Shown: positions 46,526 through 55,421, counted from the stretch's first letter. The stretch is DNA of 64,000 nt from Streptomyces sp. CT34 (GCF_000805335.1 NZ_KN708638.1:7864112-7928111); one strand, 5' to 3'. Translations and numbers: made by a program. The notes: generated by a model not told the origin, from the sequence alone.

Positions 46526-46627
46526 CGCCGGCCGAGGGCTGATTCCGGCCCGATGCGGACGGTGCCCCGGGCGCGGCTTGATCGCCGCGCCCGGCACGGC
46601 CACCATCCCGTACAGCAGAAACAGAAC

Positions 46628-46651
46628 TCCGCCATCCGGAAGAATGGCGGA
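46628..46651. promoter_or_regulatory. Inverted repeat upstream of hyi
   Basis: TCCGCCAT and ATGGCGGA form an exact 8-bp dyad with an 8-nt spacer, about 32 bp before the hyi start. Its TCCG/CGGA ends recall the gcl palindrome, so the same regulator may act on both. Confidence 0.45.
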
Positions 46652-46683
46652 ACTCAGTCATCCGGAAGGGATGCCGAGCGTTT

Positions 46684-47520
46684 ATGGGTTTCACGGAGAC
46701 GCGCTTCAACGTCAACCTGTCGATTCTGTTCACCGAGCTTCCGTTGCTGGAGCGGCCGGCCGCCGCGCGGGCGGCGGGTTTCACGGCGGTGGAGCTGTGG
46801 TGGCCGTGGGTGGACGCGCCCACTCCGGAGTCCTCCGAGCTGGATGCGCTGCGTGCGGCGATCGAGGATGCCGGGGTGCGTCTGGTGGGATTGAACTTCT
46901 ATGCCGGTCAGCTGCCCGGTCCCGACCGCGGTGCGCTGTCGGTTCCCGGGGCGGAGTCGCAGCGGTTCCGGGCCAATGTGCCGGTGGCGATCGCGTTCGC
47001 CACCGCGTTGGGCTGCACCACCTTCAACGCCCTCTACGGCAACCGCGTCGAAGGCGTCGAGGCCGCCGTACAGGACGCGCTCGCCCTGGAGAACCTCACG
47101 TTCGCGGCGCGGGCGGTGGGGCGGGTCGGGGGCACGCTGCTGATCGAGGCGCTCAACGCGCCCGAATCGCCGCGGTGCCCGATCGTCTCGGCCCCCCGGG
47201 CCATCGAGGTCGTCGACGCGGTCAACGCCGCCACCGGGCTGGACAACACCCGCTTCCTGATGGACCTCTACCACCTGTCGATGAACGGCGAGGACCTCGA
47301 AGCGGTCATCGACCGCTACACCGGCAAGACCGCGCATGTGCAGATCGCCGACGCCCCCGGCCGCGGCGCCCCCGGCACCGGCACCCTCGACCTCCCCGCC
47401 CTGCTCGACCGCCTGAAGAACAACGGCTACGAGGGCTACACCGGCCTGGAATACAAGCCCAGCGGCCCCAGCGCCGACGCCTTCGCCTGGCTGCCCGCAC
47501 CCCGACGCGCCGCCCACTGA
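46684..47520 (+). CDS. hyi: Hydroxypyruvate isomerase
   Basis: The 278-residue TIM-barrel protein of the AP-endonuclease-2/xylose-isomerase superfamily reads NVNLSILFTELPLLERPAAARAAGF at the start and shows LIEALNAPESPRCPI, FLMDLYHLSMNGED and HVQIADAPGRGAPGTGTLD. It interconverts hydroxypyruvate and tartronate semialdehyde. ATG 46684 has only a short GAG in front. Between gcl and glxR. Confidence 0.93.
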   Translation: MGFTETRFNVNLSILFTELPLLERPAAARAAGFTAVELWWPWVDAPTPESSELDALRAAIEDAGVRLVGLNFYAGQLPGPDRGALSVPGAESQRFRANVPVAIAFATALGCTTFNALYGNRVEGVEAAVQDALALENLTFAARAVGRVGGTLLIEALNAPESPRCPIVSAPRAIEVVDAVNAATGLDNTRFLMDLYHLSMNGEDLEAVIDRYTGKTAHVQIADAPGRGAPGTGTLDLPALLDRLKNNGYEGYTGLEYKPSGPSADAFAWLPAPRRAAH

Positions 47521-47596
47521 CCGGCCGCGGCGCCCGGTAGCCCGGGCACCACCACCCGCCGCCCCGTTTGTTGTGAGAGTTGAAAGAGGCAATCCA

Positions 47597-48517
47597 ATGA
47601 GCAACCTGGCCGCTTCCTCCCGCCCGACCCGCCCGGTGATCGCGTGGATCGGGCTGGGCATCATGGGCTCGCCCATGGCCGAGAACCTGATCAAGGCCGG
47701 CTACCACGTCACCGGCTACACCCTGGAGAGCGACAAGCTCGAACGCCTCGCCCAGGCCGGCGGCACCCCCGCCGCCAACATCGCCGAGGCCGTCGCCGAC
47801 GCCGACGTCATCATCACCATGGTCCCCGCCTCCCCCCAGGTCGAGGCCATCGCCTACGGACCCGACGGCATCTTGGACAACGCCAAGAGCGGCGCCCTGC
47901 TGATCGACATGTCCTCGATCACCCCCCAGACCTCCATCGACCTGGCCAAGGCCGCCGGCGCCAAGGGCATCCGCGTCCTGGACGCCCCCGTCTCCGGCGG
48001 CGAGGCCGGCGCCATCGAAGCCGTCCTGTCGATCATGGTCGGCGGCGAGCAGACCGACTTCGACGCCGCCCGCCCCATCCTCGAAGCCCTCGGCAAGACC
48101 ATCGTCCGATGCGGACCCCACGGCTGCGGACAGACCGTCAAGGCCGCCAACCAACTCATCGTCGCCATCAACATCCAAGCCTGCGCCGAAGCCGTGGTCT
48201 TCCTGGAGAAGTCCGGCGTCGACCTCACCGCCGCCCTCGACGTCCTGGGCGGCGGACTGGCCGGCTCCACCGTCCTGGCCCGCAAGAAGGACAACTTCAA
48301 AAACCGGGACTTCAAGCCCGGCTTCCGCATCGACCTGCACCACAAGGACATGGGCATCGTCACCGACGCCGCCCGCACCGTCGGCGCCGCCCTCCCCGTC
48401 GGCACCGTCGTCGCCGGCCTCGTCGCCTCCCTGCGCGCACAGGGCGACGGCGGCCTCGACCACTCCGCCCTCCTCCGCGGCGTCGAACGCCTCTCCGGAC
48501 ACACCACCCAAGGCTGA
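47597..48517 (+). CDS. glxR: Tartronate semialdehyde reductase (2-hydroxy-3-oxopropionate reductase)
   Basis: The 306-residue beta-hydroxyacid dehydrogenase has Rossmann motif GLGIMGSPMAENL, the substrate loop DAPVSGGEAGA and catalytic Lys in GQTVKAANQL. It reduces tartronate semialdehyde to glycerate. ATG 47597 with AGAGG upstream is preferred to a GTG at 47573. Last gene of the glyoxylate set. Confidence 0.93.
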   Translation: MSNLAASSRPTRPVIAWIGLGIMGSPMAENLIKAGYHVTGYTLESDKLERLAQAGGTPAANIAEAVADADVIITMVPASPQVEAIAYGPDGILDNAKSGALLIDMSSITPQTSIDLAKAAGAKGIRVLDAPVSGGEAGAIEAVLSIMVGGEQTDFDAARPILEALGKTIVRCGPHGCGQTVKAANQLIVAINIQACAEAVVFLEKSGVDLTAALDVLGGGLAGSTVLARKKDNFKNRDFKPGFRIDLHHKDMGIVTDAARTVGAALPVGTVVAGLVASLRAQGDGGLDHSALLRGVERLSGHTTQG

Positions 48518-48741
48518 ACCGGTCCACGGCGCCGGCCGCGGACCGCCCCCGACCACCGGCGCCGCGACTGCCGCACTGCGGTCGCGGCGCCGGTCCGCGT
48601 ATACCGCGTGTGCCGCGTATACGTGGTCCCGTGGCGGCGTCCATGCTCCGCGCCGTCCGCCGTCCGCCGCGCGCCGCTCGCTGTCCCGTCGACCGTCTTG
48701 AATGCCCCCGTTGACAGCATCTGTGATGACCGTCACGCATC

Positions 48742-48774
48742 CTTCATGGAACGCTCATCCGCTGTTCACCGTTC
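48742..48774 (+). promoter_or_regulatory. PHO-box-like array of three 11-bp units
   Basis: CTTCATGGAAC, GCTCATCCGCT and GTTCACCGTTC follow each other in 11-bp phase and share the TCAY core of Streptomyces PhoP direct-repeat units (consensus GTTCACC-like). TTCAAT at 48772-48777 could be the -10 box. No protein gene starts downstream on the plus strand before a terminator. Confidence 0.5.
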
Positions 48775-48784
48775 AATGGGGTGT

Positions 48785-48851
48785 GGGCAGTTGAGAAACG
48801 CCCCAGCCAAGCCGCCCCGGCCAGTTTCCCCCGTCTGGCCGGGGCGTTTTT
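48785..48851 (+). ncRNA. Candidate small RNA ended by a strong terminator
   Basis: A perfect 12-bp hairpin (CGCCCCGGCCAG, CTGGCCGGGGCG, 48813-48846) followed by TTTTT is 296 bp past the glxR stop and about 35-40 bp after the PHO-box-like array. A transcript from about 48785 would be 60-70 nt with a small 5' hairpin (GGGC/GCCC) and the terminator. It may instead terminate the glxR transcript. Confidence 0.4.
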
Positions 48852-48886
48852 GTGCCGTTCGCCGGCAGGGACGGCGGGGCCCGCGC

Positions 48887-49492
48887 CTACGCCCCGTATG
48901 CATCCAGGGGATTGGCGGCGATCCGGCTGGCGATACCGGCGCGTACGCACTCCGCGGCGGTACTGTCCGGTTTCCGCGCCGCCTGGTCCCGGAAGCAGGC
49001 GAGGAACTCCTCGCCGAGGCCCAGCCGCGGGTAGCGGTCCAGCACCTCGCCGCGCAGGCTCGCCGGGAGCGCGTCCGGGCGCCGCCCGGAGATGTCCAAC
49101 GACGTGCCGAACGCCAGCAGATGCGACTCCGGGTCCGTCGCCACGTCCACCTCGTCCCACATGTGCCGGACGACCACGTCGGACGCCCGCGCCCGGCGCT
49201 CCACGGGCCAGCCGGCGCCTGCGGCGAACACCCACGCCACATGCCCGCCGGCGTGCTCGAAGGGCACGCGGTGGCTGTCGAACTCCTTGACCAGCCCGAT
49301 GTCGTGGAACATCGCGGCCACATAGAGGAGTTCCGCGTCGAAGGCGATGCCGTGGGCCGACGCGTAGCCGGCCGACCAGAGGTAGGCCCGTACGGAGTGG
49401 TTCAGCAGCGCGGGCGAGCAGTAGGCGCTCGCCACCTCCCGTGCGGCACGGCAGGCGGTGGTCTCGGGTATCACAAGATCATCCATGGTCAT
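48887..49492 (-). CDS. HD-domain hydrolase (cyanamide-hydratase-like)
   Basis: The 201-residue protein has HD-superfamily ligands: His in NHSVRAYLWSAGYA, HD in AAMFHDIGL and later His/Asp residues in HRVPFEHAGGH. The order resembles the cyanamide hydratase/HD family, which does not hydrolyse nucleotides. ATG 49492 is in-frame; 49486 is an alternative start, and neither has a clear Shine-Dalgarno site. Substrate unknown. Confidence 0.85.
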   Translation of the reverse strand: MTMDDLVIPETTACRAAREVASAYCSPALLNHSVRAYLWSAGYASAHGIAFDAELLYVAAMFHDIGLVKEFDSHRVPFEHAGGHVAWVFAAGAGWPVERRARASDVVVRHMWDEVDVATDPESHLLAFGTSLDISGRRPDALPASLRGEVLDRYPRLGLGEEFLACFRDQAARKPDSTAAECVRAGIASRIAANPLDAYGA

Positions 49493-49789
49493 GGCGCGAT
49501 GGTGGCGTACCGCCGGACGCTCGGGCAAAGGGGGGGCCAGGGTCACGGGGAGGCGGGCGAGCCGGCGCATCGGCCGCGTCCGCCGCCATGTCAGCCCGTC
49601 GCCGTGGCTGGCGGTGGTCCCCTCGGCCGTCCGCCATCTGCGCAGCCACCACCACTGCCGCTGTCCCTGCCGTGATCCCCGCCGTCATCCCTGCTTCGAC
49701 CGCCCCGGTGACCGCCTTCGCCGTCGGCGACCCGCTCGCCGATGCGCCGCCGAGGTGCGAGCGCGCGGAGCCCGGCGCACGCTGGAGGC

Positions 49790-50017
49790 ATGGCCGAGCA
49801 TCCGCCTGTCATCGTGCATCCGCCGACGCCCTCCGGCGGCCGTCGGGTGACGGTGCACGGGCAGATCGTCGGCCTGGCCCACGGCCGCGGAGACGTGGCC
49901 GAATTCCTGCGCCGTGCGGGCGTCGCCGACCCGGCCGAGGACATCGCGCTGGACGATCCGCGCCTGGTCGAATGGCGCGGCGGCTCGCTGGACGACTGGC
50001 CGATGCCGCGCGCGTGA
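49790..50017 (+). CDS. Small conserved-type hypothetical protein, 75 residues
   Basis: A compact acidic protein reading VIVHPPTPSGGRRVTVHGQI, then GRGDVAEFLRRAGV and LVEWRGGSLDDWP. I recognise it as a streptomycete-type conserved small protein but know no function. CACGCT six bases before the ATG looks like a -10 hexamer, so it may be a leaderless mRNA. Confidence 0.6.
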   Translation: MAEHPPVIVHPPTPSGGRRVTVHGQIVGLAHGRGDVAEFLRRAGVADPAEDIALDDPRLVEWRGGSLDDWPMPRA

Positions 50018-50270
50018 AGGGTCCGGCATGCTGAGGCTTCCGCGGTGCCGAACTGAGCACCGGCGCAGTGGAGTTGCGCGCACTGAAGCTGTGCTGGCGG
50101 TGGCGGCTCGGCGTCGCCGTCGGGGGTGACCGGCCCTCGTGCGCAACGGGCCCTCGTGCGAAACGGGACTTCATGCGAACGGGCCTGGGACGGCCGGTAC
50201 CTCGTCCGCGGCGATCCGGACAGGCCGGCCCGCGGCCATCCCGACAGGCCGGCGTTGCCGGCGCCCGGTG

Positions 50271-50350
50271 GGCAATGCCGGAGCCGCCGGAAGCGGGGCA
50301 ATGTCCGGAGCCGTCGGAAGTGGGCCGATGGCCGGAGGCGGCCAGAACGG
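50271..50350. repeat. Imperfect ~27-bp tandem repeats
   Basis: Two adjacent copies of GGCAATG(t)CCGGAGCCGNCGGAAGNGG (50271-50296 and 50297-50323) are followed by a third diverged copy (50324-50350). They occupy a 468-bp gap without a gene; nearby, CTCGTGCGNAACGGG is also duplicated around 50135-50166. Confidence 0.55.
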
Positions 50351-50485
50351 CAGGGGGGGCGGGCATGGGGCCGCGAGACCGGATTCCGAGCCGCGCGCCC
50401 GCCGCTCCGCCTCGTGGCCGCCCCCACCGCGGTGTCCGATTTCCGCCAGCACCGAGGTCCCGGGTGCCGCACAGTGGGTCATGTG

Positions 50486-52018
50486 ATGACCGAGGACAGC
50501 AGGTACGAGGCGGTACGGAGCCGGGACGCGAGGTTCGACGGCGCGTTCTTCTTCGCCGTGTCCACGACCGGGATCTACTGCCGGCCGAGCTGCCCCGCGA
50601 CCACCCCGCGGCGGCGGAACGTCCGCTTCTATCCCACCGCGGCGGCGGCCCAGGGCTCCGGATTCCGGGCCTGTCGGCGCTGCCGTCCGGACGCGGTGCC
50701 CGGCTCGGCCGACTGGAACGCGCGGGCCGACGTCGTCGGCCGGGCGATGCGGCTGATCGGCGACGGGGTGGTCGACCGCGAGGGCGTCGCCGGTCTGGCC
50801 GACCGGCTCGGCTACAGCGCCCGGCAGGTGCAGCGGCAGCTGACCGCCGAGCTGGGCGCCGGGCCGGTCGCGCTGGCCCGCGCGCAGCGCGCCCACACCG
50901 CGCGGATCCTGCTCCAGACCACCGGACTGCCGGTCTCCGAGATCGCCTTCGCGGCTGGCTTCGCCAGCGTCCGCCAGTTCAACGACACGATCAAGGAGAT
51001 CTACGCGCTGACCCCGAGCGCCCTGCGCGCGGCCCGCCCCGCCGGCGCCGGCCGCCCCGGCAAGGGCGCCCGGGGCCCCGCCGCGCCGTCCGGCACGCCC
51101 GGTGTGCTCCCGCTGCGGCTGCCGTTCCGTGGCCCGTACGCGGCGCGGCAGATCTTCGACCACCTCCAGCGGCACGCGCTCACCGGGATCGAGGACGTCA
51201 CCGGCGCGCCCGGCAGCCGTACGTACCGGCGTACGCTGCGGCTGCCGAACGGCACCGGTATCGCGGAGGTCGACGAGGCCACCGGAGACGGCTGGCTGGA
51301 ATGCCGGTTGCGCCTCACCGAACTGCGCGATCTGACCATCGCCACACAACGGATCCGCCGGCTGTTCGACCTGGACGCCGACCCGTACGCGGTCGCCGCG
51401 CGGCTGGGCGCGGATCCGGTGCTCGCCCCGCTGGTGGCCCGCTACCCGGGCCTGCGCTCCCCGGGCGCCGCGGACCCGCAGGAGGTCGCCGTCCGCGCCG
51501 TGCTCGGCCGCCGGATGTCGGCCGACGGCGCCCGCACGCTCGGCGGCGTACTGATCGCCGCGTACGGTGAGCCGCTGCCGCAGCCGGCCGGCGCGCTCAC
51601 CCATCTCTTCCCGCGCGTCGAGCAGTTGGCGCGGGCGCCGCTCACCGGACTCGGCCTGACCGGGGCCCGCCGCGCGACGCTGCGCACCCTCAGCGCCGCA
51701 CTCGCCGACCGCACGGTCACCCTGGACGCCGGAACCGACCGCGACGAGGCGGAACGCGCCCTCCTCGGCCTCCCCGGCATCGGCCCCTGGACCGCCGGCT
51801 ACCTCCGCATGCGGGCGCTGGGCGACCCGGATGTCCTGCCGGCCGGCGAGGCGCGGGCGATCGAGGGCGCCGATCCCTCGGCCTGGCGCCCGTGGCGCTC
51901 GTACGCGACGCACTACCTCTGGACGGCCGAGGCCGAGGGCGGCGCACCGGACCCCGGAGCGGCGAACCGGGATCGGCACACCACCGGCAACCGCCCCGAA
52001 CCGACCCCGACCGGCTGA
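50486..52018 (+). CDS. AdaA-AlkA fusion: Ada regulatory domain with DNA-3-methyladenine glycosylase
   Basis: The 510-residue protein joins, in order, an Ada N-terminal zinc domain (Cys in YCRPSCPA and FRACRRCRP; methylphosphotriester acceptor), an AraC-type helix-turn-helix (about 80-170), an AlkA N-terminal domain and a HhH-GPD glycosylase (LPGIGPWTAGYLRMRALGDPDVLP with catalytic Asp). It senses methyl damage, activates transcription and excises alkylated bases. ATG 50486 follows a 470-bp gap. Forms an operon with ogt (57-bp gap). Confidence 0.93.
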   Translation: MTEDSRYEAVRSRDARFDGAFFFAVSTTGIYCRPSCPATTPRRRNVRFYPTAAAAQGSGFRACRRCRPDAVPGSADWNARADVVGRAMRLIGDGVVDREGVAGLADRLGYSARQVQRQLTAELGAGPVALARAQRAHTARILLQTTGLPVSEIAFAAGFASVRQFNDTIKEIYALTPSALRAARPAGAGRPGKGARGPAAPSGTPGVLPLRLPFRGPYAARQIFDHLQRHALTGIEDVTGAPGSRTYRRTLRLPNGTGIAEVDEATGDGWLECRLRLTELRDLTIATQRIRRLFDLDADPYAVAARLGADPVLAPLVARYPGLRSPGAADPQEVAVRAVLGRRMSADGARTLGGVLIAAYGEPLPQPAGALTHLFPRVEQLARAPLTGLGLTGARRATLRTLSAALADRTVTLDAGTDRDEAERALLGLPGIGPWTAGYLRMRALGDPDVLPAGEARAIEGADPSAWRPWRSYATHYLWTAEAEGGAPDPGAANRDRHTTGNRPEPTPTG

Positions 52019-52075
52019 CGGCACGACCGACCGACACCCCGACCGACTGACGACACGAACGAAACGAGCAGATCC

Positions 52076-52585
52076 ATGACCCTTTACACCACCCTCGCCG
52101 GCCCGATCGGCGAACTCCTGCTGGTGGGCGAGGAATCCGCCACCGCACCGGGCGGTATCGCGCTCGCCTCGCTGTCCGTCCCGGGCCAGAAGGGCGGGGC
52201 GACCGTCCAGGACGGCTGGACGTACGACCCGGCCGCGTTCGCCGGGATCGAGCGCCAGCTGCGGGCCTACTTCGACGGCGCGCCGATCCGCTTCGAGATC
52301 CCGTACGTCACCCGCGGCACCGCCTTCCAGCAGCGCGTCTGGAAGGCGGTGGAGGACATTCCGTACGGCACCACGACCACCTACGGGCGGATCGCCGCCG
52401 ACATCGGCGCGGCGCGCGGCGCGGTGCGCGCCATCGGGACCGCGATCGGCGCCAACCCCCTGCTGGTCGTCCGGCCCTGCCATCGCGTCATCGGCGCCGA
52501 CGGGTCGCTCACCGGCTACGCGGGCGGCCTGGAGCGCAAGGCGCGGCTGCTCGCCCTCGAAGGCGCGCTGCCGGCCGAGAGCTGA
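52076..52585 (+). CDS. ogt: Methylated-DNA-protein-cysteine methyltransferase
   Basis: The 169-residue suicide repair enzyme has active-site PCHRVIGADGSLTGYAGG, the winged-helix FQQRVWKAVEDIPYGTTTTYG and the Asn-hinge GANPLLVV. It transfers the O6-alkyl group of guanine to its Cys. It follows the AdaA-AlkA gene and precedes a 2OG oxygenase at 36 bp, so all three probably form one repair operon. Confidence 0.95.
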   Translation: MTLYTTLAGPIGELLLVGEESATAPGGIALASLSVPGQKGGATVQDGWTYDPAAFAGIERQLRAYFDGAPIRFEIPYVTRGTAFQQRVWKAVEDIPYGTTTTYGRIAADIGAARGAVRAIGTAIGANPLLVVRPCHRVIGADGSLTGYAGGLERKARLLALEGALPAES

Positions 52586-52621
52586 ACCGCCCGACCACCC
52601 AGCCCTCCGGAGTACACCACC

Positions 52622-53350
52622 ATGCCCGCCACCACGACCCGCCCCGCCGTCCTCGCCGACCGCGTCGCCGCCGCCGACTGGCCGGCCCTCGCCGGCGAAC
52701 TCGACTCCCTGGGCTGCGCGTTGACCCCGCCGCTGCTCACCCCCGCCGACTGCCGCGCGCTGAGCGGGCTCTACGACGAGCCCGGCCACTTTCGTTCCAC
52801 CGTCGACATGGCACGCCACCGCTTCGGCTCCGGCCGGTACCGCTACTTCGCCGAACCGCTCCCCGAGCCCGTCCAGGCCCTGCGCGAGGCGTTCTACCCG
52901 CACCTGCTGCGGATCGCCCGCGACTGGGCGGCCCGGCTCGGCCGACCGGCCCCCTGGCCCGACACGCTCGCCGACTGGCTGGCGATGTGCCATGAGGCCG
53001 GCCAGTCCAAGTCCGCCCAGATTCTGCTGCGTTACGGGCCGGGCGACTGGAACGCCCTGCACCGCGACCTCTTCGGCGAACTGGTCTTCCCGCTCCAGGT
53101 GGTCATCGGGCTCGACACGCAGGGCACCGACTACACCGGTGGCGAGTTCCTGCTCGTCGAGCAGCGCCCGCGCGCCCAGTCCCGCGGTACCTCGACCGTG
53201 CTCCCGCAGGGCCGCGGGCTGGTCTTCACCACCCGGGACCGCCCCGTGCGGTCCGCCCGCGGCTGGTCGGCCGGTCCGGTGCGCCACGGTGTCAGCGCCG
53301 TGCGCTCGGGCCGGCGGCACTCCCTGGGGCTGGTCTTTCACGACGCATGA
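52622..53350 (+). CDS. 2OG/Fe(II) oxygenase of the alkylation-repair operon
   Basis: The 242-residue protein has a jelly-roll oxygenase signature: ALHRDLFGELVFPLQVVIGL with HxD, GGEFLLVEQRPRAQSRG and the distal His in RHGVSAVRSG with Arg for 2-oxoglutarate. It follows ada-alkA and ogt, so oxidative demethylation of DNA/RNA (AlkB-like role) is a fair inference, though the sequence is not canonical AlkB. Its 3' end overlaps the facing afsA-like gene by 13 bp. Confidence 0.85.
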   Translation: MPATTTRPAVLADRVAAADWPALAGELDSLGCALTPPLLTPADCRALSGLYDEPGHFRSTVDMARHRFGSGRYRYFAEPLPEPVQALREAFYPHLLRIARDWAARLGRPAPWPDTLADWLAMCHEAGQSKSAQILLRYGPGDWNALHRDLFGELVFPLQVVIGLDTQGTDYTGGEFLLVEQRPRAQSRGTSTVLPQGRGLVFTTRDRPVRSARGWSAGPVRHGVSAVRSGRRHSLGLVFHDA

Positions 53351-54369
53351 GGCACCTCCGGCGCCGGGGACGCGTCCGTCCGGCCGGGCGCGTCCAGTGC
53401 CGTGAGCGTCGACCTGAAGACCGGCTCGCCGTTCTGCGAGCCGGTGACCTGGACCATCGTGGTGCTGGGGATCGCCGACGGGACCCGGCGGGCCTCGATC
53501 ACGCACGGGACGCCGTGTTCCGCGTACCGGCAGAACTCGGTGCCGAAGGCGTAGGGGACGAAGGTGTCGGGCGCGGTCACCACGTGGGCGGCCTGCTGGG
53601 CTGCGTCGAGCAGCGCCAGGCCGGGTACGTGGTCATTTGCCGGGTTGACGACCGCGGCATGGCCGGGGGCGATGCGCAGCAGCCAGCGGTCGGGCCGGTC
53701 CGTGGGGGCGAGCAGCACATCGCCGTCGGTGGCGCTGCCGGTCAGCCCGGCCGGGACGGGGGTGGGGAGCGGGCCGACGCTACGGCGTGCCGACAGGCGC
53801 TCGCCGCGGATCCGGCGGTAGACGGCGGGCGAGGTGACGCTCACGCTGGAATTGCCCGTCGCGACGATCCGCCCCTCCTTGCGGAGGGTCATGTCGAACC
53901 GGCTGCTGACCAGCGAACCGGCCCGCATCCGCATTTTGCTGCACGTGACGTCGATGGTCAGCCGGGTCGGCTCGTTCTCAACGGCGAGCTGTTCGGGGTC
54001 GGTTGTGTAGACGAGGTCCCCGAGGATGAAGTGGTGGCCGACCGGCACGCCGAGTTCGGCGTGCGAGAGCAGCAGCCCCGCCTGGCGGATGGTCTCGCCG
54101 GCGAGGATGAGGTGGTGCCGGCCGTTGGTCGGGGCGAAGTAGCCGTGATTGTGCGGCCACTGGGCGGTGACCGAGAAATGGCTCTCGTCCACCCGGCGCC
54201 ACGACGTGATCAGGACATCTTCGGCGAACGGGCGGTGCACGAATTCACGCGGTACACGGGCGGTGAATCCCCGATCGGGCCGGGCGTCGGCGCGAGGGTT
54301 CCGGACCGGCTGCGCCTGACGCTGGGTCCTGGGCCGAATCGTGCCGTTGACCTGCAACGTGTCGCTCAT
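53338..54369 (-). CDS. AfsA-family gamma-butyrolactone biosynthesis protein (ScbA-like)
   Basis: The 343-residue protein has two hotdog (A-factor) domains: PREFVHRPFAEDVLITSWRR and GETIRQAGLLLSHAELGVPVGHHF in the first; VPGLALLDAAQQAAHV in the second. AfsA-type enzymes join a beta-ketoacyl chain to dihydroxyacetone phosphate for autoregulator synthesis. ATG 54369 is divergent from an ArpA-like receptor gene with an ARE-like operator between, the classical scbA-scbR layout. Confidence 0.92.
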   Translation of the reverse strand: MSDTLQVNGTIRPRTQRQAQPVRNPRADARPDRGFTARVPREFVHRPFAEDVLITSWRRVDESHFSVTAQWPHNHGYFAPTNGRHHLILAGETIRQAGLLLSHAELGVPVGHHFILGDLVYTTDPEQLAVENEPTRLTIDVTCSKMRMRAGSLVSSRFDMTLRKEGRIVATGNSSVSVTSPAVYRRIRGERLSARRSVGPLPTPVPAGLTGSATDGDVLLAPTDRPDRWLLRIAPGHAAVVNPANDHVPGLALLDAAQQAAHVVTAPDTFVPYAFGTEFCRYAEHGVPCVIEARRVPSAIPSTTMVQVTGSQNGEPVFRSTLTALDAPGRTDASPAPEVPHAS

Positions 54370-54412
54370 GACTGCCCCCAGGCGTCTCTACGGGAAGAGG
54401 TACGACGCTGGT

Positions 54413-54437
54413 AAGATACGTACCATCCGGTTTTCTT
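54413..54437. promoter_or_regulatory. ARE-like operator in the afsA/arpA-like divergent promoter
   Basis: AAGATACGTACCATCCGGTT followed by TTCTT resembles autoregulatory elements bound by ArpA/ScbR-type receptors (ATACNNACCNNCCGGTTTGT-like). It lies 44 bp before the afsA-like start and 106 bp before the receptor start. Confidence 0.55.
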
Positions 54438-54542
54438 TTCAATGGTGGCGAGGAAATTCGAGCCAACGGCTGATCTGCGGGAGACTTGGTCGGTAACCCA
54501 CTGTGGAAACACCCGTGTGCTTCGAGAGACAGGAGGCGTCCT

Positions 54543-55238
54543 GTGGCGCAACAGGACCGTGCGATCAGAACCCGGCGGACCATCTTGGAAGCCGCGGCGT
54601 CGGTTTTCGACGACCATGGTTACGACCGCGCGACCATCGCCGAAGTCCTTGAGCGAGCCGGTGTCACCAAGGGCGCTCTCTATTTCCACTTCGCCTCGAA
54701 GGAGGAGCTCGCCCTCGCCGTGCTCGAAGAGCATGTGGTGGACATCGCGGTGGCGCCGCAGAAGATCAAGCTGCAGGAATTCGTCGACTCGGGCCAGGTC
54801 CTGGCCTACCGGCTGCGCCGCGACCCCATGCAGCGCGGTGCCGCCCGCCTCGCCGTCGAGCAGGGCTCCAACCGCCTTGATCGCAAGCGGTCGATGCTGG
54901 CGTGGACCCGGTTCGTCGAGGGGCTGCTGGACGAGGCGAAGGAGCGCGGCGAAGTGCTGGACAGCGTGGTCGTGCGGGAGACCGCCGAGCTGTTCGTCGG
55001 GGCGTTCGCCGGCCTCCAGGCGATGTCGCACGCCCTGACCAATCAGGCCGACCTCTGCGACCGGCTGGCCGTTTTCTTCGAACACACCCTGCCCAGCATC
55101 GCGGTGCCCGCGGTCCTCGCCAAGCTGAAGCTGGACCCCGAGCGCGGCGAGAAGCTCGATGCGGAGCTCCACGGCGGGGGTGCGGACGAGGACCCGTTCC
55201 TGGCGGCGGGCAACTCCCTCGCGGACGCCGCCTCGTAG
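54543..55238 (+). CDS. TetR-family gamma-butyrolactone receptor (ArpA/ScbR-like)
   Basis: The 231-residue protein has an N-terminal helix-turn-helix: RRTILEAAASVFDDHGYDRATI, ERAGVTKGALYFHFASKEEL, which is the ArpA-family version (GALYFHF). The ligand domain contains the family's RLAVEQG and WTRFVEGLL-type features. GTG 54543 has AGGAGG 7 bp upstream. It likely represses itself and the divergent synthase gene until the autoregulator binds. Confidence 0.92.
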   Translation: MAQQDRAIRTRRTILEAAASVFDDHGYDRATIAEVLERAGVTKGALYFHFASKEELALAVLEEHVVDIAVAPQKIKLQEFVDSGQVLAYRLRRDPMQRGAARLAVEQGSNRLDRKRSMLAWTRFVEGLLDEAKERGEVLDSVVVRETAELFVGAFAGLQAMSHALTNQADLCDRLAVFFEHTLPSIAVPAVLAKLKLDPERGEKLDAELHGGGADEDPFLAAGNSLADAAS

Positions 55239-55421
55239 GCATTCAGGACATTGCCCATGAGCCCGGAGAGGTGGGAGGTACAGGCGCATTAAGGGCGAAT
55301 CGGGCTGCCGAATCAAACCGGGTGTGCGGTCCTGGCCGAGATCCCGGGCCGACCCGAGGTGATTGTCAGTGGCATGCGGTTCACTGGACTCGGTGTCCGG
55401 AACGAGACCGGGGGAGGGGCC

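Noticed and set aside
48813..48851. Possible CRISPR or toxin-type hairpin element
   Set aside because: A single perfect hairpin followed by a T-tract is an ordinary terminator; no repeat-spacer pattern exists anywhere in the window.
50171..53506. 1111-codon minus-strand open frame across the repair operon
   Set aside because: Antisense to three well-recognised repair genes; composition is the Gly/Arg/Val-rich pattern of high-GC shadow frames.
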